The notes under the pieces were generated by a model that was not told where the DNA came from, ran no database searches, and worked only from the letters and a program-made list of their open reading frames with translations. A DNA stretch of 21,299 bases from positions 1 to 21,299 of the forward strand of contig JAANBB010000587.1 in the NCBI GenBank assembly GCA_014621425.1, read 5' to 3'. Shown here one piece after another: positions 10,770-20,188 of this stretch (positions are counted from its first letter, which is position 1; each line of letters begins with the position of its first letter). Source of the DNA: Cylindrodendrum hubeiense. Its lineage: Eukaryota; Ascomycota; Sordariomycetes; Hypocreales; Nectriaceae. A program made the position numbers and the translations under genes.

Positions 10770-11034
10770 GTGCCAAGACGCCCATGTGTTTAGTGACGAT
10801 GCCTTTTCTGGGTCGTGCCCACTGGGTTTCAGGCCGTCGGAAGACCTCGAGCAGCCTATCGCATCAGTTGTCTCAGGCCCCAAACAGCGCGCCGCCCCGC
10901 CTTCCCATAAGCGAGGTGCCACAGGCCCCGGTCAGCTTAGCAGGCTCCATGGCAGCGGGAGAAGTGGGCAGGCAGGCACAGGCACGAGAGGGAAGTTCAA
11001 CTGGACGCGCATCTACTTCGTACGGATACTCCGC

Positions 11035-11330
11035 TAGGTAGGCAGGTAAGGTAGGTACAATTGAAGGGGACACATCTAGGGCGGACGGGCAGACAGGGAG
11101 GCAGGGAGGCAGGGAGGCAGGGACACAGGCAGGCAGGCAGGCAGGTCCCGACTGCACGCCTTCGAAACGGAACCTTAAGGAAAAGGAATGTGTCGGAGGC
11201 AAGGCAGTGCAAGGCCGTGCAATGCAATGCAGTGCAGTGTAAGAGGAGGAGAGGCACGGACGAGCTTCTTGCTCTTGCCTCTGCATACGCATACGTAGGT
11301 AGGTAAGTAGGTAAGTAGGTGGTAGGTGCC
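11035..11330 (+). repeat. AGGTA/GGCA low-complexity cluster
   Basis: Contains GGTAGGCAGGTAAGG at about 11037, GGGAGGCA-type 8-bp units at about 11095-11123, a GGCA run ending near 11146, GTGCAATGCA-type repeats at about 11208-11240 and AGGTAAGT units at 11296-11330. These repeats create long but meaningless frames on both strands, such as Gln/Gly/Arg-rich or Cys/Leu/Pro-rich translations. Confidence 0.75.
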
Positions 11331-11936
11331 TTAGGTTTACACCTGCGTCCCGAAAGTCGACGGACGTTCCATGTGATGGTATCCTATAGACAACTCCATA
11401 CATATCAGTGCGGTGTAGAGCAGACCTTGTCCACTCCCCGTGCAGCAAATACGCTTGCCCACGCATCCGCCGCCCTGGGCCCGGCATTGACCAGGACCTG
11501 GGCGTTAAGCCTTGCCTCACCTCTTCCATGCCAGCATCTACCCAGACTTGGCCCAGACTTGGCTCTATTTCTCTGTGCTAGATCCAGTTCGTCTACCTAT
11601 ACCCGGCCGTGCCTGGCGCAAAGTAAGGGGATGGGGACGCACGTATCAGGACGACGGAGACAATGCCCTTGCACCATTGCGGGCTCGCGGGCTCGAGGTC
11701 GCGACTGCAACGGCTTCTGACAAACCGCCGGGACTCTCCACCGATGCTGGCTGACCTTGCCCCTGCTAGAGCCCGGCTTCCTGGTCTCGCTCCTTGGGCC
11801 TCGCGTGGCCTGGCGTCCCTTACCACTTCCATCTGCGTATGAGGTCTCAGTCTCCATCGCCATCTCCATCTCCATCCCCATTCTGTCTGCCCGTGCGGGC
11901 GGGGCCCTTGTTCCAGGTGTGAGCTTTCGGCATGCT

Positions 11937-12055
11937 ACCTACCTTACCTTTCTACGTAGTACGTCGATGATGGTACGTACTACCTGGGTAGGTCCCTACA
12001 CCTTACTATGGAACCTGCCTACCTGCCTAAGGTACCTTACCTTACTTACCCAAGC
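11937..12055 (+). repeat. TACCT cluster with TAGTACGT inverted repeat
   Basis: TACCTACCTTACC at the left and TACCTTACCTTAC at the right enclose an 8-bp perfect inverted repeat, TAGTACGT at about 11956-11963 and ACGTACTA at about 11974-11981, with a 10-nt spacer. Related TACGTAGTA/TAGTATGTACTA words occur at about 5372, 10567 and 12487. Confidence 0.65.
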
Positions 12056-12802
12056 ACCGACCTTCATACCCTCCCTGCCTGGTCAGGCTTGGCCCTATCT
12101 CTGACATCGTACTCCGTCCCTCCAACCTCATTCATCCCTAGTCTACCTGGGGGCGCCGCGAAGCATGGCCCCAGTTCGGGACAGGGAACCAGCCGTCCAC
12201 GGAGCCTTGTTCATCCCCTCCCTCTCGCTCGCCACTGAACCGAACGCGAGGGCACCAAAGTAAATGCCCATGTCGACCCTTCAAATTCCAACACTGTCAA
12301 TAGGTGCGGTCGGCGGATGCAGTGCCCGGCGCCAGGGCTCCCGTTCCCCGGATTGGTGCTTTGGGGGGCGTGCGATGTGGTTGGGGGCGGAGGTTTGGGT
12401 TTGGGGGCAACCTCCGGGCCTTCTCCTCTTCATAAGTTCATCCTGAGTGCGCTCCAATCGCCAGGCCGGCCGAGGCGCCAACTCGGTGTAGTATGTACTA
12501 TGGTCCTGGGCCGCGGTCGACCACGGTCCGCTTGTAGTCCCTTATTCCATGCCCCTAGGGCCAGCGCGAGCACGCCCCAGGACCAGCGCCGGGGACCGGC
12601 CATCCTAGGCCAGTCCGAGAGGAACTCGGCGTCCCCACTATCCATCGACACCACCCTCATCGTCCCCCCCCTGTCGCTGTCACTAGCCACCTCCACACCA
12701 GCAACCTCGAAAATGAGACCGTCTACTGGGGTTCGGGTCAGTCGTACAATTTTGGCCTCCGGGGCTGGTCAACCGGTCGACCCTGTTTTACCATCCATCT
12801 TC

Positions 12803-12823
12803 TGAGCACTGAGCACTGAGCAC
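12803..12823 (+). repeat. 7-bp array, TGAGCAC x3
   Basis: Three exact TGAGCAC units in tandem, upstream of the Zn2Cys6 gene and inside its ATG-free stretch. Confidence 0.85.
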
Positions 12824-12872
12824 GACTCACCCTACTTCTGTACTTCTGGCCGTCAACCCCATCTCTCACCTG

Positions 12873-12914
12873 TCCCGTTTCCCGTCTCCCGTCTCCCGTA
12901 TCCCGTCTCCCGTG
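12873..12914 (+). repeat. 7-bp array, TCCCGTY, 6 units
   Basis: Six contiguous units: TCCCGTT, TCCCGTC twice, TCCCGTA, TCCCGTC, TCCCGTG. The pyrimidine strand is on the sense side of the downstream gene, so these would lie in its promoter or 5' leader. Confidence 0.9.
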
Positions 12915-13337
12915 TCTACTCCTCTTCCAAATCCCACTGCCGAGGCGTCTGCCCGCTTCTGGATTGTACCTTCAAGCTCGCTTCCTTTATTTGGTAGCCC
13001 CCCCTTGGTGTCGACACTCCTCCGTCACTACTTGCCAATCCAACCTCCCAGCCCTCACCACTGGCTTCTCCGCTCACGACCACCCATCACCGGACATCAC
13101 CACACCTCCGGAAACGCACATCGCCTGGAGCACCCCTGGGCCCTGAACAAGACAGTCGTTAGCCGGCCATTGCTGTCTTGCTTCTCCTGTGCCCTCCGCG
13201 ACATCTACCTTCCACCACCACATCCGGTACCCTCCTCTTTTATATCCATCAAAGGATAGGCGCAGTCGTCACCACCGCCGCCACCATCGCCGCAACCACC
13301 GCCGCAACCAACATTTTCTTCCCAGCCCGGACAAGAA

Positions 13338-16300
13338 ATGACTGTATCTGTCTACGACCCAATGAATATTCCTCACATGCCTGGAGTCCATCCTGTGGCC
13401 ATTCCCCGGCCACAGGTTGGCATTGAGCGTCTCCCCACCCGGCGAATGAGCAATGAACCCCGAGAGTCGATGAACTGCAAGTCATGCCGGAAGCGCAAGG
13501 TGAGCAACACCTCACTCCAAACCTACTGACTCGACGTTTCCTGACACCGCATGCCCAGATTAAATGCAATCGGCTTCGACCCTCTTGCGAAGCTTGTCAG
13601 GTCTTCCAATGCCCGTGTGTATACGGTAAGCCTTTCTCCATTGCACGTGAATGTGGCATAATAGGTCCTTTGATTCGAGTTACCCGTTTTATATGCTAAC
13701 CAAACTCGCGCCTGGATAGACGCTGTGCCAAAGAAGCGTGGCCCAAAGACGGATGTGCTCGAAGCACTTTTGAAGAGGGTGGATGGCCTGGAAGCAAAGC
13801 TAAGGGAAAAGAACGACGACGATGCGTCGCCAACCGTTGCCAATGCCCCGACGTCTGGAAAGCCAGATGCTTCGATATCTGGCTCCCAGGCTGGAGAGGT
13901 GGGGGAGCCGGCCCCTAAACGAATCGCACTTGACACGCGGGCGTCTCCTTGCGATACAGACTTGACAATGCTCTCACCGCAAACACCAGTCCACAGGTCC
14001 GATCCCAATCAGTCTCTTGGTTATTGAAAATCCGAATCTAACAATTATGCAGTGAACTATCTCCAAATGCCGCTCAGACAGACACTCTCCTTGACACCTA
14101 CTTCACCCGATTTCACGGGAAGCCCTACTACATTCTCGATGAATCCTCCATCAGGCAACGACTTCAGTTGAATCAGCTTCCCAAGTACCTTTCTTACGCC
14201 ATTTCAGCTGTTGCTGCGAGGTATGTATCATCTAAAACACATGCGGGCCGTTTTCTGACTTGGTCGTCTAGGTATACTCCTCATCCAAGCGGATATCAGG
14301 CAGCTATTAAGCTGAGCGAGGACTTTGCCACTCGTGCTCGACGAGAAATTAGCACTGATGATCCATCAATTGATGCCCTCCAGGCGCTTCTGCTCCTCGT
14401 GAGCGCCTTTACAGCATCTGGGCGAGGAAAGAAGGCGTACATGCTAATGAGTAATAACACCCACCCCTCTCGAAATCGATAGTTCGCTTTACTGACACCG
14501 TCTAGCGAGCGCAACGGGGATGGCGATGGCGTTAGAAATTCACCGTGAAATGGATTCCCAGGCCCGAATGACGCCTGTCGAGCGAGAGATGCGGAGACGA
14601 CTCTTCTGGACCTGTTACTTGATCGACCGATTCCAGACCACAGGCTCGAAAAGGCCTGGTCTCGTTAGCGACAACACTATCCTCCTCCGTCTTCCATGTT
14701 GGTCACCGAACTCGTCATCACTGCCAGTGGAGGGGGAGTTCTTCCAGGCAGGCTCCAACCTTCAGTACTTTCAGGGCAGTGGTAAAAAGCCACAAGGAAG
14801 CACGGGCATGCTTATCGACATCACACGAATCCTCGGAATCACGAACCGATATTTGGCTGCGGGCGGTGTGAAGGGGGATTCCCACTTCCCTTGGCACTCC
14901 CTTTCGAGCCTATCCAAGATTCGACATGACCTTGACGTCTGGGCTTCGGGCACTGAAGATGTCTTCTCCAGTCTGAACACGCTCTTCGGCCAGGCGGACT
15001 CAACTGTTTTAGTCCTCAGCAAGCTCATCTATCATCTCATCCACTGCCTTATTTACCGACCATTCCTACCTATCGACCTGGCCGAGCTTGCAGAGATCGG
15101 ACAGCATCAGTCATGGCAGATTGAGGCTACTAACATGTGCTTCCTTCACGCCAACGCCATTGCGGAATTGATAGAATTCGGGAAGCAGACGGGTACGATC
15201 GAGTGGCCAGCCTTTGTCGGCTACTGCATCTGCACAGCAGGGACGGTTCACATCCACGGCGCACACTACAGCAAGCAGGGCGGCAACGGTGAGGTCAATG
15301 TCTTTACCTCATCGGCAGACTTCCTGTCTCGGGAGATGCAGCAGTTGAGCGAGCTTCGGTATGCGTGGGCTTGTGTCCAACACCAAAGGGAGACCTTGCA
15401 GGGCATCTACAACGCCCATGGCGAATTGGTCAAGACCTTGGCACGGAACTCGATGCGATATACACCAGGCTTCCACAGTGAAGATTTCTTCGATCGCTAC
15501 TCCAATATTGGTGGCCCAGGCGGGCAGTCTTTCAGTTTCGACGCTGCGAATCTGAGCCTCTCGGACGTGGTTATCGACTTCACGGCAGACTCGTACACTG
15601 GCCACGAGCTTTACACGACTCGAGTCGCCGACGGTCCGGATCGACCCAACCTCAAGCGCAAGAGCACAGCTCAGATGACCCGAAAGCGACCCGAAGTGAA
15701 GGTCATTGCCAGCCTTACCACCTCGGCTTCTGGACTCCCAACTCCAGGAAATCCTCGGCGATCCTTCTCTTACACCGCAGGCATGGTCCCCCAGTCATCT
15801 CCCGGACTCCTCGCGACCCCAACGTCGCTGCCGCACCACCCGGAGACGCACGAAAACGAGACACACATAAACGGTTTGCAGGATCATCTCGATGAAACAT
15901 CTGCGAACAGTGCTGCGGTCGCAGCAGCAGCAGCGGCAGGCTTTGGCATGTCACCCACAACACACCACGTCCCTGGCCAGGGTATGCCTGCAATTGGAGG
16001 CGCACCGTTCAGCCCCCCATACAGCTATGCATCTGGTTCGAGCGCAAACCACAATGGGGCCACGGTGATCAATGAGGCGAATGGAGGTTATGACGCTATG
16101 TTTGGAACATTACCGACGAATGCCTTCAGCAGTCCTGCGGCCTGGCATACCGAGGAGCATCATCAACATCACCACACGAAACTCAATCACACCCCGACCA
16201 TGGCGACAGCGCAAAGCCCTGGGAACCGGAGCAACAACGAGAGCATCGGAACGGGCCAGGGGGACGAGAAGGACCCGTTCCTGACGCTTCTGGAACAACT

Positions 16301-16385
16301 AGCGGAAAACGAGCAACGGTCGCAGAATGGGCACGGCGGCAGTGACCTCGACTTCTTTTTGGGTGGCCCGGTCGCCAACTCGTAA
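13338..16385 (+). CDS. Zn2Cys6 transcription factor with fungal-specific TF domain (910 aa, six exons)
   Basis: Exons are 13338-13499, 13559-13625, 13720-13996, 14053-14220, 14272-14450 and 14506-16385; introns are 55-94 bp, with CTGAC or CTAAC branch points visible. The spliced frame is 910 aa. Cys 47, 50, 57, 64, 67 and 74 form a canonical CX2CX6CX6CX2CX6C binuclear zinc cluster, with an extra C72. A basic linker (PKKRGPK, 80-86) and a short coiled coil (about 88-110) follow, as in dimeric CGG-binding regulators. Residues ~180-460 match the fungal-specific TF middle domain, including [19 protein letters not shown] and [15 protein letters not shown]. The C-terminal third is low-complexity, with a possible bipartite NLS ([12 protein letters not shown], ~667), an Ala run (~755-763), a His cluster (~835) and a DLDFF end. 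The third intron donor (GTCCGA) is weak, so that junction is the least sure. It acts in the nucleus; target genes are not inferable. It is not QutA-like, XlnR-like or COL-26-like in the zinc cluster. Confidence 0.92.
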
Positions 16386-16818
16386 CGGCTTGCGTAAAAA
16401 CAGATGATTTCTCCGACATTCTCGTTTCAAAACAGGCTTTGTTTCATTATTATTTTTATCTTTATTTTTATTTTTAGGAGGCGACGATTGTTTAGCAACA
16501 AAATACTGATGGGGGATATGGGAGCATACGGAGAAGGAGGTTCTTTGTAATTAATGATGCACGAAAGGCTAGCAGGACGCATGCTCTGGGCAGAGTCGGT
16601 TGCGTTCCATATCCCGGCGCAAAATTTGTAACAGCATTTACAGGAGAGGGTGGGGATTTTGTTTGAGAGATTTGGGAGAGTTTGGAATGTTTGGATAGGT
16701 ATGCATCGTCATTTTACGTTGGGAGGTTCTTTGAAGAAAACGACCTGGAGAGCAATTATGCCTATGTAACAACATGGAGGAGAGTTAGGGATAGCATCAA
16801 AATAGCGATAATGTTTGG

Positions 16819-16859
16819 TTCACTTGGTTCATTCACTTGGTTCTTTGGTTCATTTGGCT
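16819..16859 (+). repeat. TTGGTTCA-type tandem array
   Basis: Four imperfect TTGGTTCAY units spaced 8-13 bp apart, inside the probable 3'-flanking DNA of the TF gene. Confidence 0.7.
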
Positions 16860-16878
16860 CTACTTGTTGGAATCTGGT

Positions 16879-16910
16879 GGCAAGGTGGCAAATCGGCAAA
16901 TCGGCAAGTC
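16879..16910 (+). repeat. 8-bp array, GGCAAATC, 4 units
   Basis: GGCAAGGT, GGCAAATC, GGCAAATC, GGCAAGTC in unbroken 8-bp phase. Confidence 0.85.
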
Positions 16911-17411
16911 GATGCACTCTGGTTTAGGAACTCTCGACATCTTGTTGGGAGAATAGAGCATACGACTGGGCTGGTCCGGGGAGGGGGGGGCTAGGGCTTG
17001 GGCTTGGGCTTGGGTTTGGGCTTCAGATGAATAGCATCTGTTCGTCGGCCGAAGGCGCACTGTCCACGTAACCCGACTACCGAGACCAAACCCCGGGTAC
17101 AGATGTACAGATGTACATGACAGATCAATGGCTTCTCAGGGTCTGGGGTTGCAGGTTGCTTGGATCCGGGGTCTCCCCCTCTAGGTAGTATTCGTACATA
17201 TGATGCGTCCCTCAGCGCGCGGCAACCGTGCCAAGTGCTCCGGCGCAGCCAACCAGCCGGGGGGGAGTCTGGACAGGGCGCGCATGGATGTTCGGGACTG
17301 CGGGCCGTTGCCGACCATGACGACTCGCGGAGGGTGGGGTGAGCCGAGTGAAATTGGCACGGAGCACGGGGCGGGGACTGGCTTGAGGCAATTGGGAATG
17401 CACGTCGCCTT

Positions 17412-17491
17412 GATGTCGCGGAGCCATGTCGCGGAATCATGTCGCGGCTTCATGGGACGCGGAGTCATGTCACGGCCTCGTGGGACGCGGA
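17412..17491 (+). repeat. 13-15 bp tandem array, consensus CATGTCGCGGANT
   Basis: About six units: three of 13 bp with CATGTCGCGG (or GATGTCGCGG) cores at 17412-17450, then alternating CATGGGACGCGGA-type and CATGTCACGG-type units to 17491. The alternation suggests a later higher-order duplication. Confidence 0.8.
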
Positions 17492-17663
17492 ACGGACGGT
17501 TGGCGGCTTTTAGCCGATGGCAAACACGTCGGGGGCGTAGATCGTACGTTGCTGCAATCGTGCCTGCTAAGCTGCTTACACAAAACACCCTCGTTTTCCG
17601 TCCGTGAGACGGCTGCCGAGGCTGCATGATGGCGTCGACATGCATTGATGCCGTGGCGGGGGA

Positions 17664-17701
17664 TCTCGAGACACCGGACGGTTCTCGAGACACCAGACGG
17701 T
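17664..17701 (+). repeat. 19-bp direct duplication
   Basis: Two adjacent 19-bp copies (beginning TCTCGAGACACC) that differ at one position (CGGACGGT versus CAGACGGT). Each contains a CTCGAG palindrome. Confidence 0.85.
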
Positions 17702-17906
17702 CCTCGGTGAGGCGGGGCAGAAGGATGCGAGGTATTGTGGAAGCAAAATAGGAGCATGGCATGGCAGTTGGGACGCCCTCGGAGAATACTGCGCATTGTT
17801 GATCTACTGGAGACGACGGTTCCAAGCTGGGACCAATTTGGGGCGGAGGCCGATGCTGCTCGCTTTCGCTTTCGCAAATCAGATGAAACAACTTGTTGAT
17901 GGGTTT

Positions 17907-17939
17907 GTTTCTACGCTGTTTCTATGCTGTTTCTAGTTC
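17907..17939 (+). repeat. 11-bp array, GTTTCTAYGCT, 3 units
   Basis: GTTTCTACGCT, GTTTCTATGCT, GTTTCTAGTTC in 11-bp phase, about 150 bp downstream of the transporter stop codon in the direction of its transcription. Confidence 0.85.
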
Positions 17940-18053
17940 TCGAAACCACCTGAGCGACGGGCCTGTGGGCCGGGCCACAAAGCGCGTTTGATCGCGAAGG
18001 ACCAGCCATCATCGGATCCGGGCGGTTGCTTAAGCTGGAACTAAACGAGAACT

Positions 18054-18108
18054 AAGCTTCACCCAAGCTTCACCTAAGCCTCCCCTAAGCCTCCCCTAAG
18101 CCTCGCCC
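18054..18108 (+). repeat. 11-bp array, AAGCYTCMCCY, 5 units, overlapping the transporter stop codon
   Basis: Five contiguous 11-bp units: AAGCTTCACCC, AAGCTTCACCT, AAGCCTCCCCT twice, AAGCCTCGCCC. On the minus strand the last codons of the transporter (Gly-Glu-Ala-stop) are read from the first unit, and the TAG spans the unit junction at 18096-18098. Confidence 0.9.
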
Positions 18109-20148
18109 ACGCCCTCGTTTTCGGTGAGAATGGCTCTGACCTCGTCTCCGTCGATTTCTTCGTCGACTTCTTCCCATCTCTCCTCTCGGGGCGCCGTCCA
18201 CCCCGTCGCTGCCTGAATCAGAACCACGACAACGCCAAGAGCTGCGGCCGCTTGCCAAACTCCCCTTGACGCACCGGCGTATCCCTCCACAGCGACATGT
18301 CGGTCCGCGTCTTCCAGGTCCCCACCGAATACTAGCCCCGGGGTTCCTAGGAGTTTTGATATCAGATCTCTCCGATCGTCGCTGAGATGTTTCCCACCGT
18401 CGAGCTCGAGAAACCCGGTCCTCAGATCGCTGCGCAATAGCCGATAGAAAATGCCACCGCCAATGGCCGTGCCGAAGCTACCCCCAAAGCCCCGGAATGT
18501 GCCTAGCAGGCTTGTCGTAATGTATCGCGTGTCGTTGTGACTGAGATGAAGGATGTGTGCGAGGGTGTAGTTGAGCCCGGCACCAGTCGCAAACCCGTTG
18601 ACAAGAATGGCCACGATGAACAACTCTACTGGCAAGTCTGGAGAAGCAACTAGCGAGAGAGCGTACAAGCTAACACTAAAGAAGACCAAAGAGACTATCG
18701 ATGGGAGCCAGAAGTCACCGTTGCGGCGCACATGCAGCCAGCCAACGATGATGCCACCGAGACCGAAGCCAATGTTGGTAGGGATGAGAATCGCCCCAGC
18801 TGCGGCGGGCGTAGCGCCACGGACCGCGAGCATGAAGACCGGACCGTAGAACAAGATGCTCCAACGAGCGGACATCATGCCGAGCTGGGCAAGGCATGAG
18901 AGAAGGACGCTCCGCGAGGACAGTACCTTGACGGGGATGATGGGCTCGGCCGCGAGGCGATACTCAACGGCGAGGAAGAGGAGGAGGCTAACGACGGAGA
19001 GGAATATCGGTAGGGGCTTGATATCACCAACGAGGCCAAATAGGAAAAGGACAATGGTGAGAGCCTGTAAGGTGTATCATGTTAGAACTGTGCACTGCCG
19101 AACATGCAAGCACGGAACGGACTTACAAGAAGGGAAGCTCCAAGATAGTCGATGCGGGCAAGTTTCTGTTTCCAGGAGCCCCTGTTCGCAGTTCCCAATT
19201 CCAAGGCACTGGGAAGGCTCAAGTAGACGCCAAGGCCTGCAAGCAGGGCAGCGGGAACCTGTATCCAGAATAGCGGTCGCTATTTATTATCAGCACACAC
19301 CCCCGGGATTACTTGCATAGCGAGACATTGAACCTACCCATCCAGTGACAGGCATCAATCCACCATATACGATGGCTCCAAACGACACGCCTATTGTAAA
19401 ACCGGCGTTGATGCCTCCCATAACGACACCACGTGTCCGCTCGCTTGTCAGCTCAAGCCCGATAATAACGGCCAGCGTGAGTACACCGGCGCCACCGGCT
19501 CCAGCGACAACTCGTCCCGCAACAAAACAGCCGAAGGAGCCAGCAGAAGCACACAGCCAGCTGCCAGCAGAGAGAAGGGCAGCCACTAGGAGGATGAGGT
19601 TGCGCGGCGGAAAGATGGTGGCGAGGCGTCCCGCGACAGGGGCGAGAGACGACATGGGGATGAGATAGGCACTGCTAAACCACATGGCGGCGGCGTCGTA
19701 GGTTTCCAGCTCCGCGGCAATGGCGCCCTGAATCAGGGTCATGCCGGACATGCTGGAGGCTATTTCGGTGGAAACTGTCAGCGTACATACGAGGTGCATG
19801 GACCCACGAACTGAGGAGGAACGCGTCGGGTATGCGTGCGGTGGGCGTACCTTGCAGGAAGATAAGCAGCCACAGACTTAAAGCGATGCAAAATGCTCTT
19901 GACGGGCCGACCCGGCGAGTGGAGGCCGCATCCTTGATGCCGTTGTGATGGTTGTTGGTATTGGTGGCCTCCGGGGAGTTTGCACCGTCCCCGAGTGTCC
20001 CCGAGCTGGAGCTGGAGCCGGACAGCAACAGAGGTGTCTCCTCCGTGACCGTCACGTCGTCATGGATAAGACCGTCGGTCCCGGGTGTGATTGCGGCGGC
20101 GGGGACGGCATCCGGACCAGTGGCCGGAGGTTCCCGGCCGGAGCCCAT
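18096..20148 (-). CDS. MFS transporter, DHA2/VBA-like (613 aa, four exons), probably vacuolar
   Basis: Minus-strand exons are 20148-19851, 19759-19338, 19279-19127 and 19064-18096; introns are 91, 58 and 62 bp with good splice signals (GTACGC, GTAGGT, GTAAGT donors). The first in-frame ATG (ACCATGG context) fixes the start. Residues 1-85 are a hydrophilic Ser/Thr/Asn-rich tail with an acidic dileucine signal (EETPLL, 36-41). About 13-14 hydrophobic segments follow. A degenerate motif A (GRLATIFPPRN, 143-153) has Thr where Asp is usual; motif B (GRVVAGAGGAG, 181-191) is intact; the motif C region (about 219-233) lacks the usual GP. A soluble loop precedes the last membrane segment, and the tail is acidic. 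This architecture fits fungal DHA2 proteins related to the vacuolar basic amino acid (VBA) transporters; drug efflux is an alternative. Substrate cannot be read from the sequence. The stop lies inside an 11-bp tandem array. Confidence 0.93.
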
Positions 20149-20188
20149 GGTAGATGAGGATGGCAGATAGGGGGCGGGTTTTGGCGGA

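Larger units (their letters stand above)
4807..12712. other. About 7.9 kb without a supportable gene
   Basis: Every frame in this stretch is short, overlapped by equally long frames on the other strand, and free of recognisable motifs or clear splice-joined exons. No tRNA with a convincing GGTTCRANYCC box was seen. The first few hundred bases probably hold the 3' UTR of the QutR-like gene. The last kilobases probably include promoter DNA for the Zn2Cys6 gene at 13338. The region is not AT-rich, so there is no sign of heavy RIP decay. Tandem arrays are listed separately. An unrecognised non-coding RNA or lineage-specific small gene cannot be excluded. Confidence 0.55.
12716..13337 (+). promoter_or_regulatory. 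ATG-free, pyrimidine-rich promoter/5' leader of the Zn2Cys6 gene
   Basis: There is no ATG on the plus strand between 12716 and the start codon at 13338; the nearest is at 12713. The stretch is C/T-rich, contains two 7-bp arrays (12803-12823 and 12873-12914), a TTTTATAT word at 13238-13245 and a GCC/ACC trinucleotide-rich segment at about 13269-13311. Long ATG-free CT-rich leaders are typical of well-translated fungal mRNAs. The transcription start is not visible, so the promoter/leader border is unknown. Confidence 0.55.
16386..18053. other. Convergent 3' region between the TF and transporter genes
   Basis: The first ~100 bases after the TF stop include a T-rich run (about 16440-16478) that probably belongs to its 3' UTR and polyadenylation region. 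The remainder has no supportable gene; the longest frame (17181-17891, minus) is rich in repeats and has no recognisable domain. Short arrays are listed separately. Also present are a TTGGGC-type hexamer run (about 16991-17024) and a 19-bp direct duplication (17664-17682 and 17683-17701). Confidence 0.55.

Noticed and set aside
10873..11529. 218-codon minus-strand frame
   Set aside because: Its translation is dominated by Cys/Leu/Pro and Ala/Leu/His repeats that come from GGCA, GGGAGGCA and TGCA tandem repeats; there is no protein-like pattern.
13523..14008. 161-codon minus-strand frame over the 5' part of the Zn2Cys6 gene
   Set aside because: Antisense shadow of exons 2-3 that also crosses introns; no recognisable domain.
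16991..17024. TTGGGC-type hexamer run resembling a telomere repeat
   Set aside because: The unit is TTGGGC rather than TTAGGG, there are only about four copies, and it lies between two genes; a simple interstitial low-complexity run is more likely.
17181..17891. 236-codon minus-strand frame between the convergent genes
   Set aside because: It runs through tandem arrays, has biased low-complexity residues, no recognisable domain, and overlaps long frames on the other strand.
2533..20148. A biosynthetic gene cluster made of regulator, repressor and transporter
   Set aside because: No biosynthetic enzyme is visible in the window and the genes are far apart; adjacency of two regulators and one transporter is not enough.
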